From Sinorhizobium sp. B11 (GTDB lineage Bacteria > Pseudomonadota > Alphaproteobacteria > Rhizobiales > Rhizobiaceae): a DNA stretch of 64,000 nt. Location of the stretch: the NCBI GenBank assembly GCA_039725955.1, contig CP091034.1, forward strand, positions 2,728,001 to 2,792,000, given 5' to 3'. The position numbers and the translations under genes are program-made. Below are positions 24,726-32,825 of this stretch, in pieces (the first letter of the stretch is position 1; each line of letters begins with the position of its first letter). The notes below the pieces were generated by a model, which was not told where the DNA came from, did no database searches, and worked only from the letters and a program-made list of their open reading frames with translations.

Positions 24726-25247
24726 CTATCCCGCCGCCGCATCCATCCTAGCGCGCACGTCCAGAAAGGCCGCCGTCAGCCGCGCCAGGACCGGCGATTT
24801 CACGGATCCATTCGCCCCGCCGATCGGGTCCACGATATGGATCCGTCTCAGGTCCTCCATGAACTCGTCCCACAGCTTCTGCCCGCCCTCCTCCAGCAGC
24901 TCGGCGCGGATGCTCAGATCCTCGCTCACAGGCAGGAACCGCCGCCCCCAGGCGCCGATCATCGCAAACATGGGTACGAGCTGGATGGAAGCTTCCGTCA
25001 GGCTGTAGATCGCTTTCTGGCTGTGGGAGGGATCGTCGAGCTTGGTGATCAGCCCGCAGGACATCAGCCGTTTGAGACGCGCCGCAAGGATATTGGAGGC
25101 GATGCCCTCCTCCGATTGCGTCAGGAGCTCGCGAAAGTGCCGGCGATTGCCGAACATGATATCCCTGATGATGACAAGGCTCCATCGGTCGCCCAGCACC
25201 TCCATCGTCAGGTTGATCGGGCAGCCCGACCGTATCTCGATATCCAT
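24726..25247 (-). CDS. HxlR-family regulator
   Basis: 173 residues. Starts MDIEIRSGCPINLTMEVLGD with the conserved Cys of HxlR proteins, followed by 'RWSLVIIRDIMFGNRRHFRE' and the winged helix 'EEGIASNILAARLKRLMSCG' with 'LITKLDDPSHSQKAIYSLTE'. A 70-residue C-terminal extension distinguishes it from the basic 110-residue family. It is divergent from the reductase at 25337 with a nested palindrome between them. Confidence 0.92.
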   Translation of the reverse strand: MDIEIRSGCPINLTMEVLGDRWSLVIIRDIMFGNRRHFRELLTQSEEGIASNILAARLKRLMSCGLITKLDDPSHSQKAIYSLTEASIQLVPMFAMIGAWGRRFLPVSEDLSIRAELLEEGGQKLWDEFMEDLRRIHIVDPIGGANGSVKSPVLARLTAAFLDVRARMDAAAG

Positions 25248-25270
25248 ATTCGACTCCGTGAGAAAACCAG

Positions 25271-25320
25271 TTGCATTATAGGATCAGTCATGCGACAAGA
25301 CAACTGATTTTAAAATGCAA
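25271..25320. promoter_or_regulatory. Nested 50-base inverted repeat, candidate HxlR operator
   Basis: Outer arms TTGCATTATA (25271-25280) and TAAAATGCAA (25311-25320) match 9 of 10; inner arms ATCAGT (25283-25288) and ACTGAT (25303-25308) match fully. The two pairs share one centre and the same two-base gap on each side. Confidence 0.6.
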
Positions 25321-25336
25321 TCAGATGGAGGCTGAC

Positions 25337-25978
25337 ATGGCACGTGTACGCGTTGCTGCATTTTCCCTTTCGGTCGATGGTTTCGGCGCCGGTCCGGACC
25401 AGAGTCTTGAAAATCCCCTCGGCAAGCGCGGCATGGAACTGCACCAGTGGTTCTTCGGCACCCGCACCTTCCGCGCCATGATCGGCAAGGATGCCGGCTC
25501 CACCGGCACCGACGAGAAATATGCCTCGACCGGCAATACCGGCTTCGGCGCCTTCATCCTCGGCCGTAACATGTTCGGCCCGATCCGGGGCGAATGGCCG
25601 GACGACGCGTGGAAAGGCTGGTGGGGGCCGAACCCGCCCTACCACGCGCCGACCTTCATCCTCACCCACCATGCCCGCGAGCCCATCGTCATGGAAGGCG
25701 GCACCACCTTCCATTTCGTCACCGGCGGCATCGAGGAGGCACTGGAAAAAGCCAGGGCCGCAGCCGGCGACAAGGACATCAAGATCGGCGGCGGCGTCAG
25801 TACTGTCAGGCAATATCTGAAGGCCGGCCTGGTCGACGAGATGCATTTCGCCATCTCTCCGGTTGTCCTTGGCAAGGGTGAAGCCATGTTCGAAGGCATC
25901 GATCTGCCCGCACTCGGCTTCTCCGTCAGATCCCACGAGATGACGGAACTGGCGGCGCATGTCGTGCTGTCGAAATAG
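25337..25978 (+). CDS. Dihydrofolate reductase-family (RibD C-terminal-like) protein
   Basis: 213 residues starting MARVRVAAFSLSVDGFGAGP. The fold is recognised by 'GRNMFGPIRGEWPDDAWKGW', 'TFILTHHAREPIVMEGGTTF' then 'HFVTGGIEEALEKARAAAGD' and 'DIKIGGGVSTVRQYLKAGLV' with 'DEMHFAISPVVLGKGEAMF'. Such proteins are NADPH-dependent reductases of unknown substrate, often controlled by an adjacent HxlR regulator, as here. GGAGG precedes ATG 25337. Confidence 0.9.
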   Translation: MARVRVAAFSLSVDGFGAGPDQSLENPLGKRGMELHQWFFGTRTFRAMIGKDAGSTGTDEKYASTGNTGFGAFILGRNMFGPIRGEWPDDAWKGWWGPNPPYHAPTFILTHHAREPIVMEGGTTFHFVTGGIEEALEKARAAAGDKDIKIGGGVSTVRQYLKAGLVDEMHFAISPVVLGKGEAMFEGIDLPALGFSVRSHEMTELAAHVVLSK

Positions 25979-26007
25979 GGCGCAACAGACTACCACCGGC
26001 GCATCCG

Positions 26008-26036
26008 CCGGGCGCGATCGAGCGTCCGGTTTTTTT
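26008..26036 (+). terminator. Rho-independent terminator
   Basis: CCGGGCGC-GATCGA-GCGTCCGG followed by seven Ts. The eight-pair stem contains one G-U pair. It lies 30 bases after the DHFR-family stop and ends that transcript. Confidence 0.85.
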
Positions 26037-26178
26037 GGAGGAGCGCGACAGGCATTACAGGCGCGAAGCCGCCGTTACCAGGCATTTACCGTAACGTACT
26101 TCCGCGGCCCGCTGTTTTTCCCTACCGATCGATCCGTACGGTCAACACCGCGCACGATCAATCCGGTGGGGAGCAGCA

Positions 26179-27048
26179 ATGACATTTGCGGATTTTGTCA
26201 CGCTCACTCTGAAGGCCAGCCTGTTCCTGATCGTTTTTGCGCTCGGGCTGCGGGCAACGTTCAGCGACGTCACCTACTTGCTCGCCCGCCCGGTCCTGCT
26301 GTTCAAATCCATCCTGTCGATGAACATCGTCATGCTGGGTTTGGCCCTGGCGGCCGCGTTCTTGTTTCCGCTGCCCCTGCCGCTCAAGATTGCCCTCATC
26401 GGCCTTGCAATGGCGCCCGTTCCACCGATCCTGACGATAAGGCAGAGTAAGGCGGCCGGGACGTCTTCCTACGCGATCAGCCTCTGCGTCACAGCGTCAT
26501 TTCTCGCCGTCGTCCTCGTTCCGCTCGCCATCGCACTGGCAGATGTCGTCCTTGGCGAGCGCTACCAGATGCCTGCCATCCGTGTCGTGCCGATCGTCCT
26601 CGTCTCTGTCATCCTGCCGCTCGTGCTCGGGATGGTGGTCGAGCGCTTTGCCCCCGTCCTTGCGCGGCAGTTCGTGCAACCGATCGCACGGCTCGGAACC
26701 GCCCTGCTCATTCTGGCGGCTCTGCCGGTCCTCATCGTGACGCTGCCTGCGACCTGGGCGCTTGTCGGCAACGGGCTCATCCTGTCTCTGGCACTTTTTA
26801 CCGCGTTCGGGCTGCTGGTCGGCCACGCCATGGGCGGGCCGCATGCCCACGATCGCGTGGTTCTGGCACTGGCGACGGGCGCGCGCCATCCAGGCGTCGC
26901 GATGGCGATCGCCGCCTACAATTTTCCGGACGAGAAGGCGGCGGTAGCAGTGGTGCTGCTGCATGTTTTCATCGCTGCGCTCGTCGCGATACCCTATCTG
27001 AAATTCGCCCGCGTCAACGAGGCACCTGCCGAAAGCCTCGACACGTAA
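26179..27048 (+). CDS. BASS-like (bile acid:Na+ symporter fold) membrane transporter
   Basis: 289 residues with eight to nine hydrophobic helices: 'ASLFLIVFALGLRATFSDV', 'ILSMNIVMLGLALAAAFLFP', 'IALIGLAMAPVPPILTIRQS', 'VVPIVLVSVILPLVLGMVVE', and the core 'ALATGARHPGVAMAIAAYNF' with 'AVAVVLLHVFIAALVAIPYL'. The 'ATGxRNxG'-like segment and the broken-helix layout match the BASS/SBF superfamily. The solute cannot be predicted. It has no close operon partner and ends 59 bases from the convergent acetolactate synthase. Confidence 0.75.
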   Translation: MTFADFVTLTLKASLFLIVFALGLRATFSDVTYLLARPVLLFKSILSMNIVMLGLALAAAFLFPLPLPLKIALIGLAMAPVPPILTIRQSKAAGTSSYAISLCVTASFLAVVLVPLAIALADVVLGERYQMPAIRVVPIVLVSVILPLVLGMVVERFAPVLARQFVQPIARLGTALLILAALPVLIVTLPATWALVGNGLILSLALFTAFGLLVGHAMGGPHAHDRVVLALATGARHPGVAMAIAAYNFPDEKAAVAVVLLHVFIAALVAIPYLKFARVNEAPAESLDT

Positions 27049-27106
27049 TATCCTCCAGCAGGTGCATCGGCCGATGCTCTCGGCACCGGCCGATGCCGCG
27101 GCAGGC

Positions 27107-28924
27107 TCAGACCAGCCCCTGGCTGAAGCCGAATTCGCCCTCCGCTTCCGCCGCGCTGACATCCTCGCCGAACAGCATGTCATTATGCGGCCGGCCGCTG
27201 CGGACCATCGGATAGACGTTTTCCAGCGCCGCGACCCGGCAGTCGAAAAGAACCGGCCGGTCGGTGGCGATCATCTCGCGGATCTTCTCATCCAGCTCCT
27301 CCGGCCTCTCGCAGCGCAGGCCCACAGCGCCATAGGCTTCCGCCAGCTTGACGAAATCAGGCAGCGAGGCGGAGTAGGATTTATCCCGCCGGTTGCCATG
27401 CAGGATCTGCTGCCATTGCCGGATCATGCCGAGCTGCGCATTGTTGAGGATGAAGATCTTGACCGGCGCCTGGTGCTGCATGGCCGCCGAAAGCTCCTTC
27501 AGTGTCATCTGCACCGAACCATCGCCGACAATGCCGAGAACCAGCCGGCCGGGATGGGCGATCTGCGCGCCGATCGCCGCCGGCAGACCATAACCCATCG
27601 TGCCGAGCCCGCCCGAGGTGAGCCAGCGGTTCGGCCCTTCGATACCGAAGAGCTGTGCCGCCCACATCTGATGCTGGCCGACATCGGTCGTGACGATAGG
27701 GTCGAGATCGGTCGTCAGCGCATGCAGCCGCTCCAGCGCATATTGCGGCATGATCGCATCATGGCGCATCTCATAGGCAAAGGAGTTTCGCGCCCGCCAT
27801 CGCGCGATCTCGCCCCACCAGGCATCCAGCCGCCCGCGTTCCGGTCGGGCCGGAAGCGCCCGCCAGGCTTCGATCAGATCCCGCAGCACATCGGCCGCAT
27901 CGCCGGTTATGCCGATATCGACGGATACATTCTTGTTGATCGAGGATGGATCGACATCGATATGGATCTTCCTCGACCCCGGCGAAAACCTGTCGACACG
28001 CGAGGTGACGCGATCGTCGAAACGCGCACCGATGGCAATCATCAGGTCGCAATCATGCATCGCCATGTTTGCCTCATAGGAACCGTGCATGCCGGGCATC
28101 TTCAGCCAGTTCGGTCCGCTCGCCGGATAGGCGCCGAGCCCCATCAGCGTCGAGGTGATGGGAAAGCCGGCGAGCTCCACCAGTTCCCGCAGCAGCCGCG
28201 AGGCCTCCGGTCCGGAATTGATGACGCCGCCACCGGTATAGAGGAGCGGCCGCTCAGCCTGCGCCATCAGCCTGATCGCGGCAGCGATCGCCTCCTGATC
28301 GCCGCACCTCGGCAGCTTATAGTTCGCAGGCATCGAAACCTCCTGCGGCCCGACATAAAGCCCGCTCGCAAACAGCACATCCTTCGGCATGTCGACCAGA
28401 ACCGGCCCCGGCCTGCCTGACGTCGCGATCCTGAAGGCGAGATGGATGGTCCTTGCGAGATCGTCGATGTGATCGACGAGGAAATTATGCTTGGTGCAGG
28501 GCCGCGTGATGCCGACCGTATCGCATTCCTGAAAGGCATCCGTGCCGATCAGCGTCGTCGGCACCTGCCCGGTCAGGCAGACGAGCGGAATGGAATCCAT
28601 CAGCGCATCCTGCAGCGCGGTGACGGCATTGGTGACACCCGGTCCTGATGTGACCAGCATGACGCCGACCTTGCCGGTCGAACGCGCATAGCCCTCGGCG
28701 GCATGTCCCGCGCCCTGCTCGTGGCGCACCAGCAGGTGCTTGATCTCGTCCTGCTGGAAGATCTCGTCATAGATCGGCAGGACGGCAGCGCCCGGATAGC
28801 CGAATATGTGCTCGACGCCATTGTCGCGCAGCGCCCGCAGCACGATCTCGCCGCCGTTCATCAGGGGGCCGAAAGAAGAAGGATTGGGGGAATTTTGGGT
28901 AAAGCTGGCCTTATCGCCGGTCAT
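27107..28924 (-). CDS. ilvB: Acetolactate synthase large subunit
   Basis: 605 residues, thiamine-diphosphate enzyme that condenses pyruvate (or pyruvate and 2-oxobutyrate) in valine, leucine and isoleucine synthesis. The catalytic Glu69 lies in 'VRHEQGAGHAAEGYARSTGK'; 'MLVTSGPGVTNAVTAL' and the FAD-binding middle domain follow; the ThDP motif is 'GIVGDGSVQMTLKEL' to 'ILNNAQLGMIRQWQ'. No ilvH-type small subunit is adjacent, so the enzyme either borrows one or acts alone (IlvG/IlvX-like). ATG 28924 is chosen over an upstream frame because the family starts near 'GGEIVLRALRD'. Expression is controlled by the attenuator at 28971-29085. Confidence 0.93.
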   Translation of the reverse strand: MTGDKASFTQNSPNPSSFGPLMNGGEIVLRALRDNGVEHIFGYPGAAVLPIYDEIFQQDEIKHLLVRHEQGAGHAAEGYARSTGKVGVMLVTSGPGVTNAVTALQDALMDSIPLVCLTGQVPTTLIGTDAFQECDTVGITRPCTKHNFLVDHIDDLARTIHLAFRIATSGRPGPVLVDMPKDVLFASGLYVGPQEVSMPANYKLPRCGDQEAIAAAIRLMAQAERPLLYTGGGVINSGPEASRLLRELVELAGFPITSTLMGLGAYPASGPNWLKMPGMHGSYEANMAMHDCDLMIAIGARFDDRVTSRVDRFSPGSRKIHIDVDPSSINKNVSVDIGITGDAADVLRDLIEAWRALPARPERGRLDAWWGEIARWRARNSFAYEMRHDAIMPQYALERLHALTTDLDPIVTTDVGQHQMWAAQLFGIEGPNRWLTSGGLGTMGYGLPAAIGAQIAHPGRLVLGIVGDGSVQMTLKELSAAMQHQAPVKIFILNNAQLGMIRQWQQILHGNRRDKSYSASLPDFVKLAEAYGAVGLRCERPEELDEKIREMIATDRPVLFDCRVAALENVYPMVRSGRPHNDMLFGEDVSAAEAEGEFGFSQGLV

Positions 28925-28970
28925 AGCAATTTTCCGTCGTTGATAGGGTGATTGGGTTGCGACGGGGCAC

Positions 28971-28993
28971 AAAAAAAGGCCCCGTCAGGGACC
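28971..28993 (-). terminator. Attenuator terminator of ilvB
   Basis: On the minus strand GGTCCC-TGAC-GGGGCC (with one G-U pair) is followed by seven Ts. It sits between the leader peptide and ilvB and is the terminator arm of the attenuator. A GCGCATGGG/CCCATGCGC stem (29003-29011 with 29042-29050) lies upstream as the competing or pause structure. Confidence 0.85.
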
Positions 28994-29028
28994 TTGTGTT
29001 CGGCGCATGGGTGGCTGATGCCGGACGG

Positions 29029-29085
29029 TTACACCGTCCTGCCCATGCGCGATATCACCACGACGAGAACCATTGCGATTTTCAT
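29029..29085 (-). CDS. Branched-chain amino acid leader peptide
   Basis: Encodes 18 residues, MKIAMVLVVVISRMGRTV, with eight Val, Leu or Ile among them, including the run VLVVVI. Ribosome stalling on these codons during shortage would change the pairing of the downstream RNA and prevent termination at 28971-28993, raising ilvB expression. The ATG lies only two to three bases after the predicted transcription start and has no ribosome-binding site, so it is probably translated from a leaderless RNA, as is the trpL leader of Sinorhizobium. Confidence 0.85.
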   Translation of the reverse strand: MKIAMVLVVVISRMGRTV

Positions 29086-29093
29086 GGGCGTAA

Positions 29094-29122
29094 GAGCTAA
29101 CCGCAAATTTGCGGTCCGTCAA
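29094..29122 (-). promoter_or_regulatory. ilvB promoter with a palindrome in the spacer
   Basis: Minus-strand TTGACG (29117-29122), 17-base spacer, TAGCTC (29094-29099). The spacer is almost entirely the perfect 16-base palindrome ACCGCAAATTTGCGGT (29100-29115), a probable repressor site that would block RNA polymerase. Confidence 0.5.
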
Positions 29123-29292
29123 TCGCATCTCTGCCTGCCCTATTGCGCTGTCGCTGCCCGCATGTCGTGCCAACGCCGGCGGTTAGATCATCCGATACCT
29201 GCGTCCACCTCATGCATATCGCACGGCGGTCGCGATTGACGCCTGACATTTTGAGGGCGCGGCTTTCGTCGCGCCCTCGCAGGGAGGCTTTC

Positions 29293-29838
29293 TCAATCGA
29301 ATGTCGCCTGCACGATCCATGCCTCTTCTCCGCTCGGAATATCGAAGCCTTGGACATATTTCGCGAGCAGCTCGTCCGTTATCGGAAACGCGGCATTTGC
29401 ATCACGCCGTACCGAGCGTTCTCTCAAACGGCCGAGCAAAATCGCCTCGTCCACCTGAAGATAAATGATGCAGCACCGGTGATCCCGAGCTTCGACAAGC
29501 CCACGGTAGCGGGCGCGAACCGCCCCATTCCAGAAGGCAAAATCGATCACTGCCTTCGTGCCGCGCATGAGCTGGTCTTCAAGGCGGAGCCGCAGCCGCG
29601 TTTCGGCGGCGGCCTGCAGATCGGCATAGGCAGCTTCCGGATAATCGACGCCAAAACGCCCGTCATGCCGCCAGACCTCTTCGTCGATCGAGAAACGCTC
29701 ACATCCGAGCGCCTCCAGCCGCTGTGCAAAGGTCGTCTTGCCGGAACCTGCCAAACCGCACATCATGAACACGATCCGCGGCTCGGTTCGCACCAGATCT
29801 TCGGCGGCGGCCACTGCCTGCCGATAGGACATCACCAT
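29293..29838 (-). CDS. P-loop kinase/AAA-type ATP-binding protein
   Basis: 181 residues from ATG 29838 (GGAGG ten bases upstream; an in-frame ATG at 29892 would add 18). Walker A is 'MMCGLAGSGKTTFAQRLEAL'; 'ERFSIDEEVWRHDGRFGVDY' and 'GTKAVIDFAFWNGAVRARYR' resemble the zeta-toxin/adenylylsulfate-kinase-like group. The LID-type segment is 'LRERSVRRDANAAFPITDEL'. These small kinases are common singletons in rhizobia and may phosphorylate small molecules or antibiotics; the substrate is unknown. Confidence 0.85.
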   Translation of the reverse strand: MVMSYRQAVAAAEDLVRTEPRIVFMMCGLAGSGKTTFAQRLEALGCERFSIDEEVWRHDGRFGVDYPEAAYADLQAAAETRLRLRLEDQLMRGTKAVIDFAFWNGAVRARYRGLVEARDHRCCIIYLQVDEAILLGRLRERSVRRDANAAFPITDELLAKYVQGFDIPSGEEAWIVQATFD

Positions 29839-30018
29839 CCGAAACCCGCCTCCCTGCGATCCTGATCGGCGACGAACCTCCGCGTTTGACATCGTGCCTC
29901 ACGCCTCGACTGGCAAGAGCCGGCCACCACCTATGTGCCTATTTCTATCCCTCTGAACTTGCTCACACAATGTGTCAGCGGCCGACACGCTTTCCGTGGA
30001 CTGTGAACGAGAAGGCCC

Positions 30019-30750
30019 TCACCAGGGGACAGCGCCCTGCTCGCTCTGGCAAATGCCTTTCAGGTCGTGCCCTTGAAGCAAGGCCATTCGCACCGGAAAA
30101 GCCGCAGCCTCCGAGGGCGTGCGATCGCCGCGATGGCCGCTGAGGTCGGTGGCGACGAGGCCGGGGCAAGCCGATACGGCGGTGATCCCGGTATCGCTGA
30201 GCTCCGCATTGAGCTGGACCGTCAGCATGTTCAGCGCCGCCTTCGACGCATTGTAGCCGATGAGCCGCACGCCATAGAACGGCCAGCTCGGATCGCCGTT
30301 CAGCGTCAGGGAGCCGAGGCTGCTGGTCATGTTGACGATGCGCCCGGCCTTGGCCTTGCGCAAAAGCGGCAGCATCGCCTGCGTCACCGCGAGCGCCCCG
30401 ATGAAATTGGTCTCCAGTTCGCTGCGCACGGCATCGAGCGAAGCCTTGCCGGGCGCGCCGTCCGTATAGTCGGCAATGCCGGCATTGTTGACGAGGATAT
30501 CGAGGCGGCCGTGCCGCGCATCGATCTCCGCGGCGGCGGCCGCAATGCTCCCCGCATCGCAGACGTCGATCCGGATGAACGCTACGTCGAGCCCCTGCCC
30601 GGCGAGGTCATCCGCCGCGGCCTGGCCGCGCCCGGCATCGCGTGCGCCGAGGAAAACAGACACGCCTGATCCGGCGAGCTGTCTGGCGATTTCATATCCA
30701 ATTCCCTTGTTTGCGCCTGTCACGAGCGCGATACGTCCAGTGTCGTTCAT
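30019..30750 (-). CDS. SDR-family oxidoreductase (carbonyl-reductase-like)
   Basis: 243 residues. 'IALVTGANKGIGYEIARQLA' is the NADP motif; 'ILVNNAGIAD' the NNAG; 'RIVNMTSSLGSLTL' holds the Ser; 'IGYNASKAALNMLTVQLNAE' holds YxxxK. The insertion 'LNGDPSWPFYGVRL' before the Tyr is typical of plant- and animal-type carbonyl reductases and their bacterial kin. It is divergent from the TetR gene at 30828. Confidence 0.92.
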   Translation of the reverse strand: MNDTGRIALVTGANKGIGYEIARQLAGSGVSVFLGARDAGRGQAAADDLAGQGLDVAFIRIDVCDAGSIAAAAAEIDARHGRLDILVNNAGIADYTDGAPGKASLDAVRSELETNFIGALAVTQAMLPLLRKAKAGRIVNMTSSLGSLTLNGDPSWPFYGVRLIGYNASKAALNMLTVQLNAELSDTGITAVSACPGLVATDLSGHRGDRTPSEAAAFPVRMALLQGHDLKGICQSEQGAVPW

Positions 30751-30813
30751 CCTGAAGTTCCTTGAAAATCTCGATCGGTGCGCGCAGATTGAAAATAAGA
30801 AGGATTCTTCAGG
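30751..30813. promoter_or_regulatory. Inverted repeat between SDR and TetR
   Basis: CCTGAAG (30751-30757) and CTTCAGG (30807-30813) are exact complements and sit beside further partly matching bases (TCCTT and AAGGA). A possible but weakly supported TetR operator pair. Confidence 0.3.
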
Positions 30814-30827
30814 TTTTGAATTCGCAT

Positions 30828-31466
30828 ATGGTTTCCGCGCAGGTATCAGCCGCAAATGCCCGCAAATCACCGCGTCAGGCGCGGTCGGTGAACACCGTCG
30901 AGGCGATTTTCGAAGCGACGATTCAGGTTTTGATAGCGGACGGCCCGGGTGACCTGACGACGACGCGGGTCGCCGAAAGAGCCGGCGTCTCCGTTGGCTC
31001 CCTATACCAGTATTTCCCGAACAAGCAGGCGCTGTTCCACGCCGTCAACGAGCGGTACCTGACGATGCTGGCCGAACGCGTGGAAGCCGCCTGCCTTGCC
31101 CATCGCGGCGCGCGCTATGCCGAGATGGCTGATGCCCTCGTCAGCACCTATATCGAGGTGAAAATCGAGCGCCGCGACGTCACGATCGCCCTCTACCGCG
31201 CCGCCGCCGAGATCGATGTCGCCGGCATCGTCGAGGCGATGTCGCAGCGCATCGAAGCGGCAAGCCATGCCATGTTCGCCACCGCCTCGGACGCAGAGTT
31301 CGACAATCTCGCCACCGTCAACGTGATGATGCTGAACGTGCTCTGCGGCACCGTCCGCAATGTCTTCGACCGTCACATGTCGGAACTGCTCATCGACGGC
31401 GGTTTGCAGACTCAGCTGACGCTGATGTTCTGCACCTATCTGGATGCTGCGAGAATTGCGGCCTGA
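30828..31466 (+). CDS. TetR-family regulator
   Basis: 212 residues from ATG 30828. 'VNTVEAIFEATIQVLIADGP', 'TTTRVAERAGVSVGSLYQYF' and 'PNKQALFHAVNERYLTMLAE' form the DNA-binding domain. The ligand domain is helical with 'VTIALYRAAAEIDVAGIVEA' and 'MLNVLCGTVRNVFDRHMSEL' (TetR_C_13-like). The frame is open upstream to 30762, but those residues are not conserved in style. It is divergent from the SDR gene, its probable target. Confidence 0.9.
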   Translation: MVSAQVSAANARKSPRQARSVNTVEAIFEATIQVLIADGPGDLTTTRVAERAGVSVGSLYQYFPNKQALFHAVNERYLTMLAERVEAACLAHRGARYAEMADALVSTYIEVKIERRDVTIALYRAAAEIDVAGIVEAMSQRIEAASHAMFATASDAEFDNLATVNVMMLNVLCGTVRNVFDRHMSELLIDGGLQTQLTLMFCTYLDAARIAA

Positions 31467-31483
31467 AATCGCCGGCCTGCGTC

Positions 31484-32647
31484 CTACTCCGCCAGTTCCC
31501 GCATGACCTTGATCAGGTCCGACTTGCCTTCGAAGCCGATGCCGGGCAGTTCCGGCATGGTGATGTGGCCGTCGATGACCCCTACCCCATCCGGGAATCC
31601 GCCATAGGGCTGGAAGAGATCCGGATAGCTCTCATTGCCGCCAAGGCCGAGGCCGGCCGCAATGTTGAGCGACATCTGGTGGCCACCATGCGGAATGCAG
31701 CGTGAGGGCGACCAGCCGAACTGGCGCAGCACATCGAGTGTACGCAGATATTCCACGAGCCCATAGGACAGCGCGCAGTCGAATTGCAGATAGTCGCGGT
31801 CGGCGCGCATGCCGCCGTAGCGCAGGAGGTTGCGGGCATCCTGATGCGAGAACAGGTTTTCGCCGGTCGCCATCGGCGCATCGTAGAATTCCGATATCGC
31901 CGCCTGCAGCGCATAATCGAGCGGATCGCCGATTTCCTCGTACCAGAAGAGCGGATAGTCGCGCAGCATCTTGGCATAGGCGATGCCGGTTTCCAGATCG
32001 AAACGCCCGTTTGCATCGACGGCAAGCCGCGCCTCAGGCCCGATTTCCTCGAGCACGGATTCGATACGGCCGCGATCCTCGTCGATCGAAGCCCCGCCGA
32101 TCTTCATCTTGACCACGGTATAGCCGCGGTCGAGATAGGTGCGCATCTCCTTGCGCAGCGCGCTATTGTCCTTGCCGGGATAGTAATATCCGCCGGCGGC
32201 ATAGACGAAGACCCTGGGATCGGCTTGCCTGCCCTTCATATCCGCCAGCAACCGGAAGAGCGGCTTGCCCTCGATCTTGGCAACGGCATCCCACACCGCC
32301 ATGTCGATCGTGCCGACTGCGACTGAACGCTCGCCGTGGCCGCCCGGCTTCTCGTTCTTCATCATCGCTGCCCAGATCCGCTGCGGATCGAGATTGGTGC
32401 CGGCATCGTTGACGAGACTGTCGGGTGCCGCTTCCAGGATACGGTCCCGGAAGCGCTCTCGGATCAGCCCGCCCTGCCCGTATCGCCCATTGGAATTGAA
32501 GCCGTAGCCGACCACGCGCCGCCCGTCTCTGACGACATCCGTGACGACGGCAACAAGGCTCGTCGTCATCTTGCTGAAATCGATATAGGCGTTTCGGATC
32601 GGCGAAGCGATCGGCTTCGTCACTTCGCGGACATCGATGATGCGCAT
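31484..32647 (-). CDS. tarD: D(-)-tartrate dehydratase
   Basis: 387 residues of the enolase superfamily, mandelate racemase subgroup. It dehydrates D-tartrate to oxaloacetate using Mg2+. Compared with the characterised Bradyrhizobium TarD, every catalytic residue is present at a constant offset of two: Lys182 ('VVKMKIGG'), Asp211 ('AVDANGR'), Glu237 ('WYEEIGD'), Glu263 ('TGENLFS') and His320 ('CIPHGGHQ'). The N-terminal cap 'SPIRNAYIDFSKMTTSLVAV' and 'NEKPGGHGERSVAVGTIDMA' match closely. It is divergent from a LysR regulator at 32826 and is likely induced by tartrate through it. Confidence 0.93.
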   Translation of the reverse strand: MRIIDVREVTKPIASPIRNAYIDFSKMTTSLVAVVTDVVRDGRRVVGYGFNSNGRYGQGGLIRERFRDRILEAAPDSLVNDAGTNLDPQRIWAAMMKNEKPGGHGERSVAVGTIDMAVWDAVAKIEGKPLFRLLADMKGRQADPRVFVYAAGGYYYPGKDNSALRKEMRTYLDRGYTVVKMKIGGASIDEDRGRIESVLEEIGPEARLAVDANGRFDLETGIAYAKMLRDYPLFWYEEIGDPLDYALQAAISEFYDAPMATGENLFSHQDARNLLRYGGMRADRDYLQFDCALSYGLVEYLRTLDVLRQFGWSPSRCIPHGGHQMSLNIAAGLGLGGNESYPDLFQPYGGFPDGVGVIDGHITMPELPGIGFEGKSDLIKVMRELAE

Positions 32648-32666
32648 GGCAGTCTCCATTCTTCAG

Positions 32667-32739
32667 ATGCCGATGTTCTACGAGTCAGGCGCCCTGTCGT
32701 CCAATGCCGATCCGGGCTCTTTCAATGCCGATACGGCAT
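32667..32739. promoter_or_regulatory. Candidate LysR operator of tarD: repeated ATGCCGAT
   Basis: ATGCCGAT occurs at 32667, 32704 and 32725. The last is part of a perfect palindrome ATGCCG-ATA-CGGCAT (32725-32739) that contains the T-N11-A signature of LysR sites. The last two copies are 21 bases apart, so they lie on the same face of the DNA. Confidence 0.6.
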
Positions 32740-32825
32740 AGAGAATCTCGAAATCGCTTGAAATAATCGACAGGATGCCATTTGTTCGATGCCATCAAAG
32801 CATCACCAAAAACGGATCGACATCA

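Noticed and set aside
27062..28420. 452-codon plus-strand frame
   Set aside because: Mirror of the acetolactate synthase gene, which has full family motifs.
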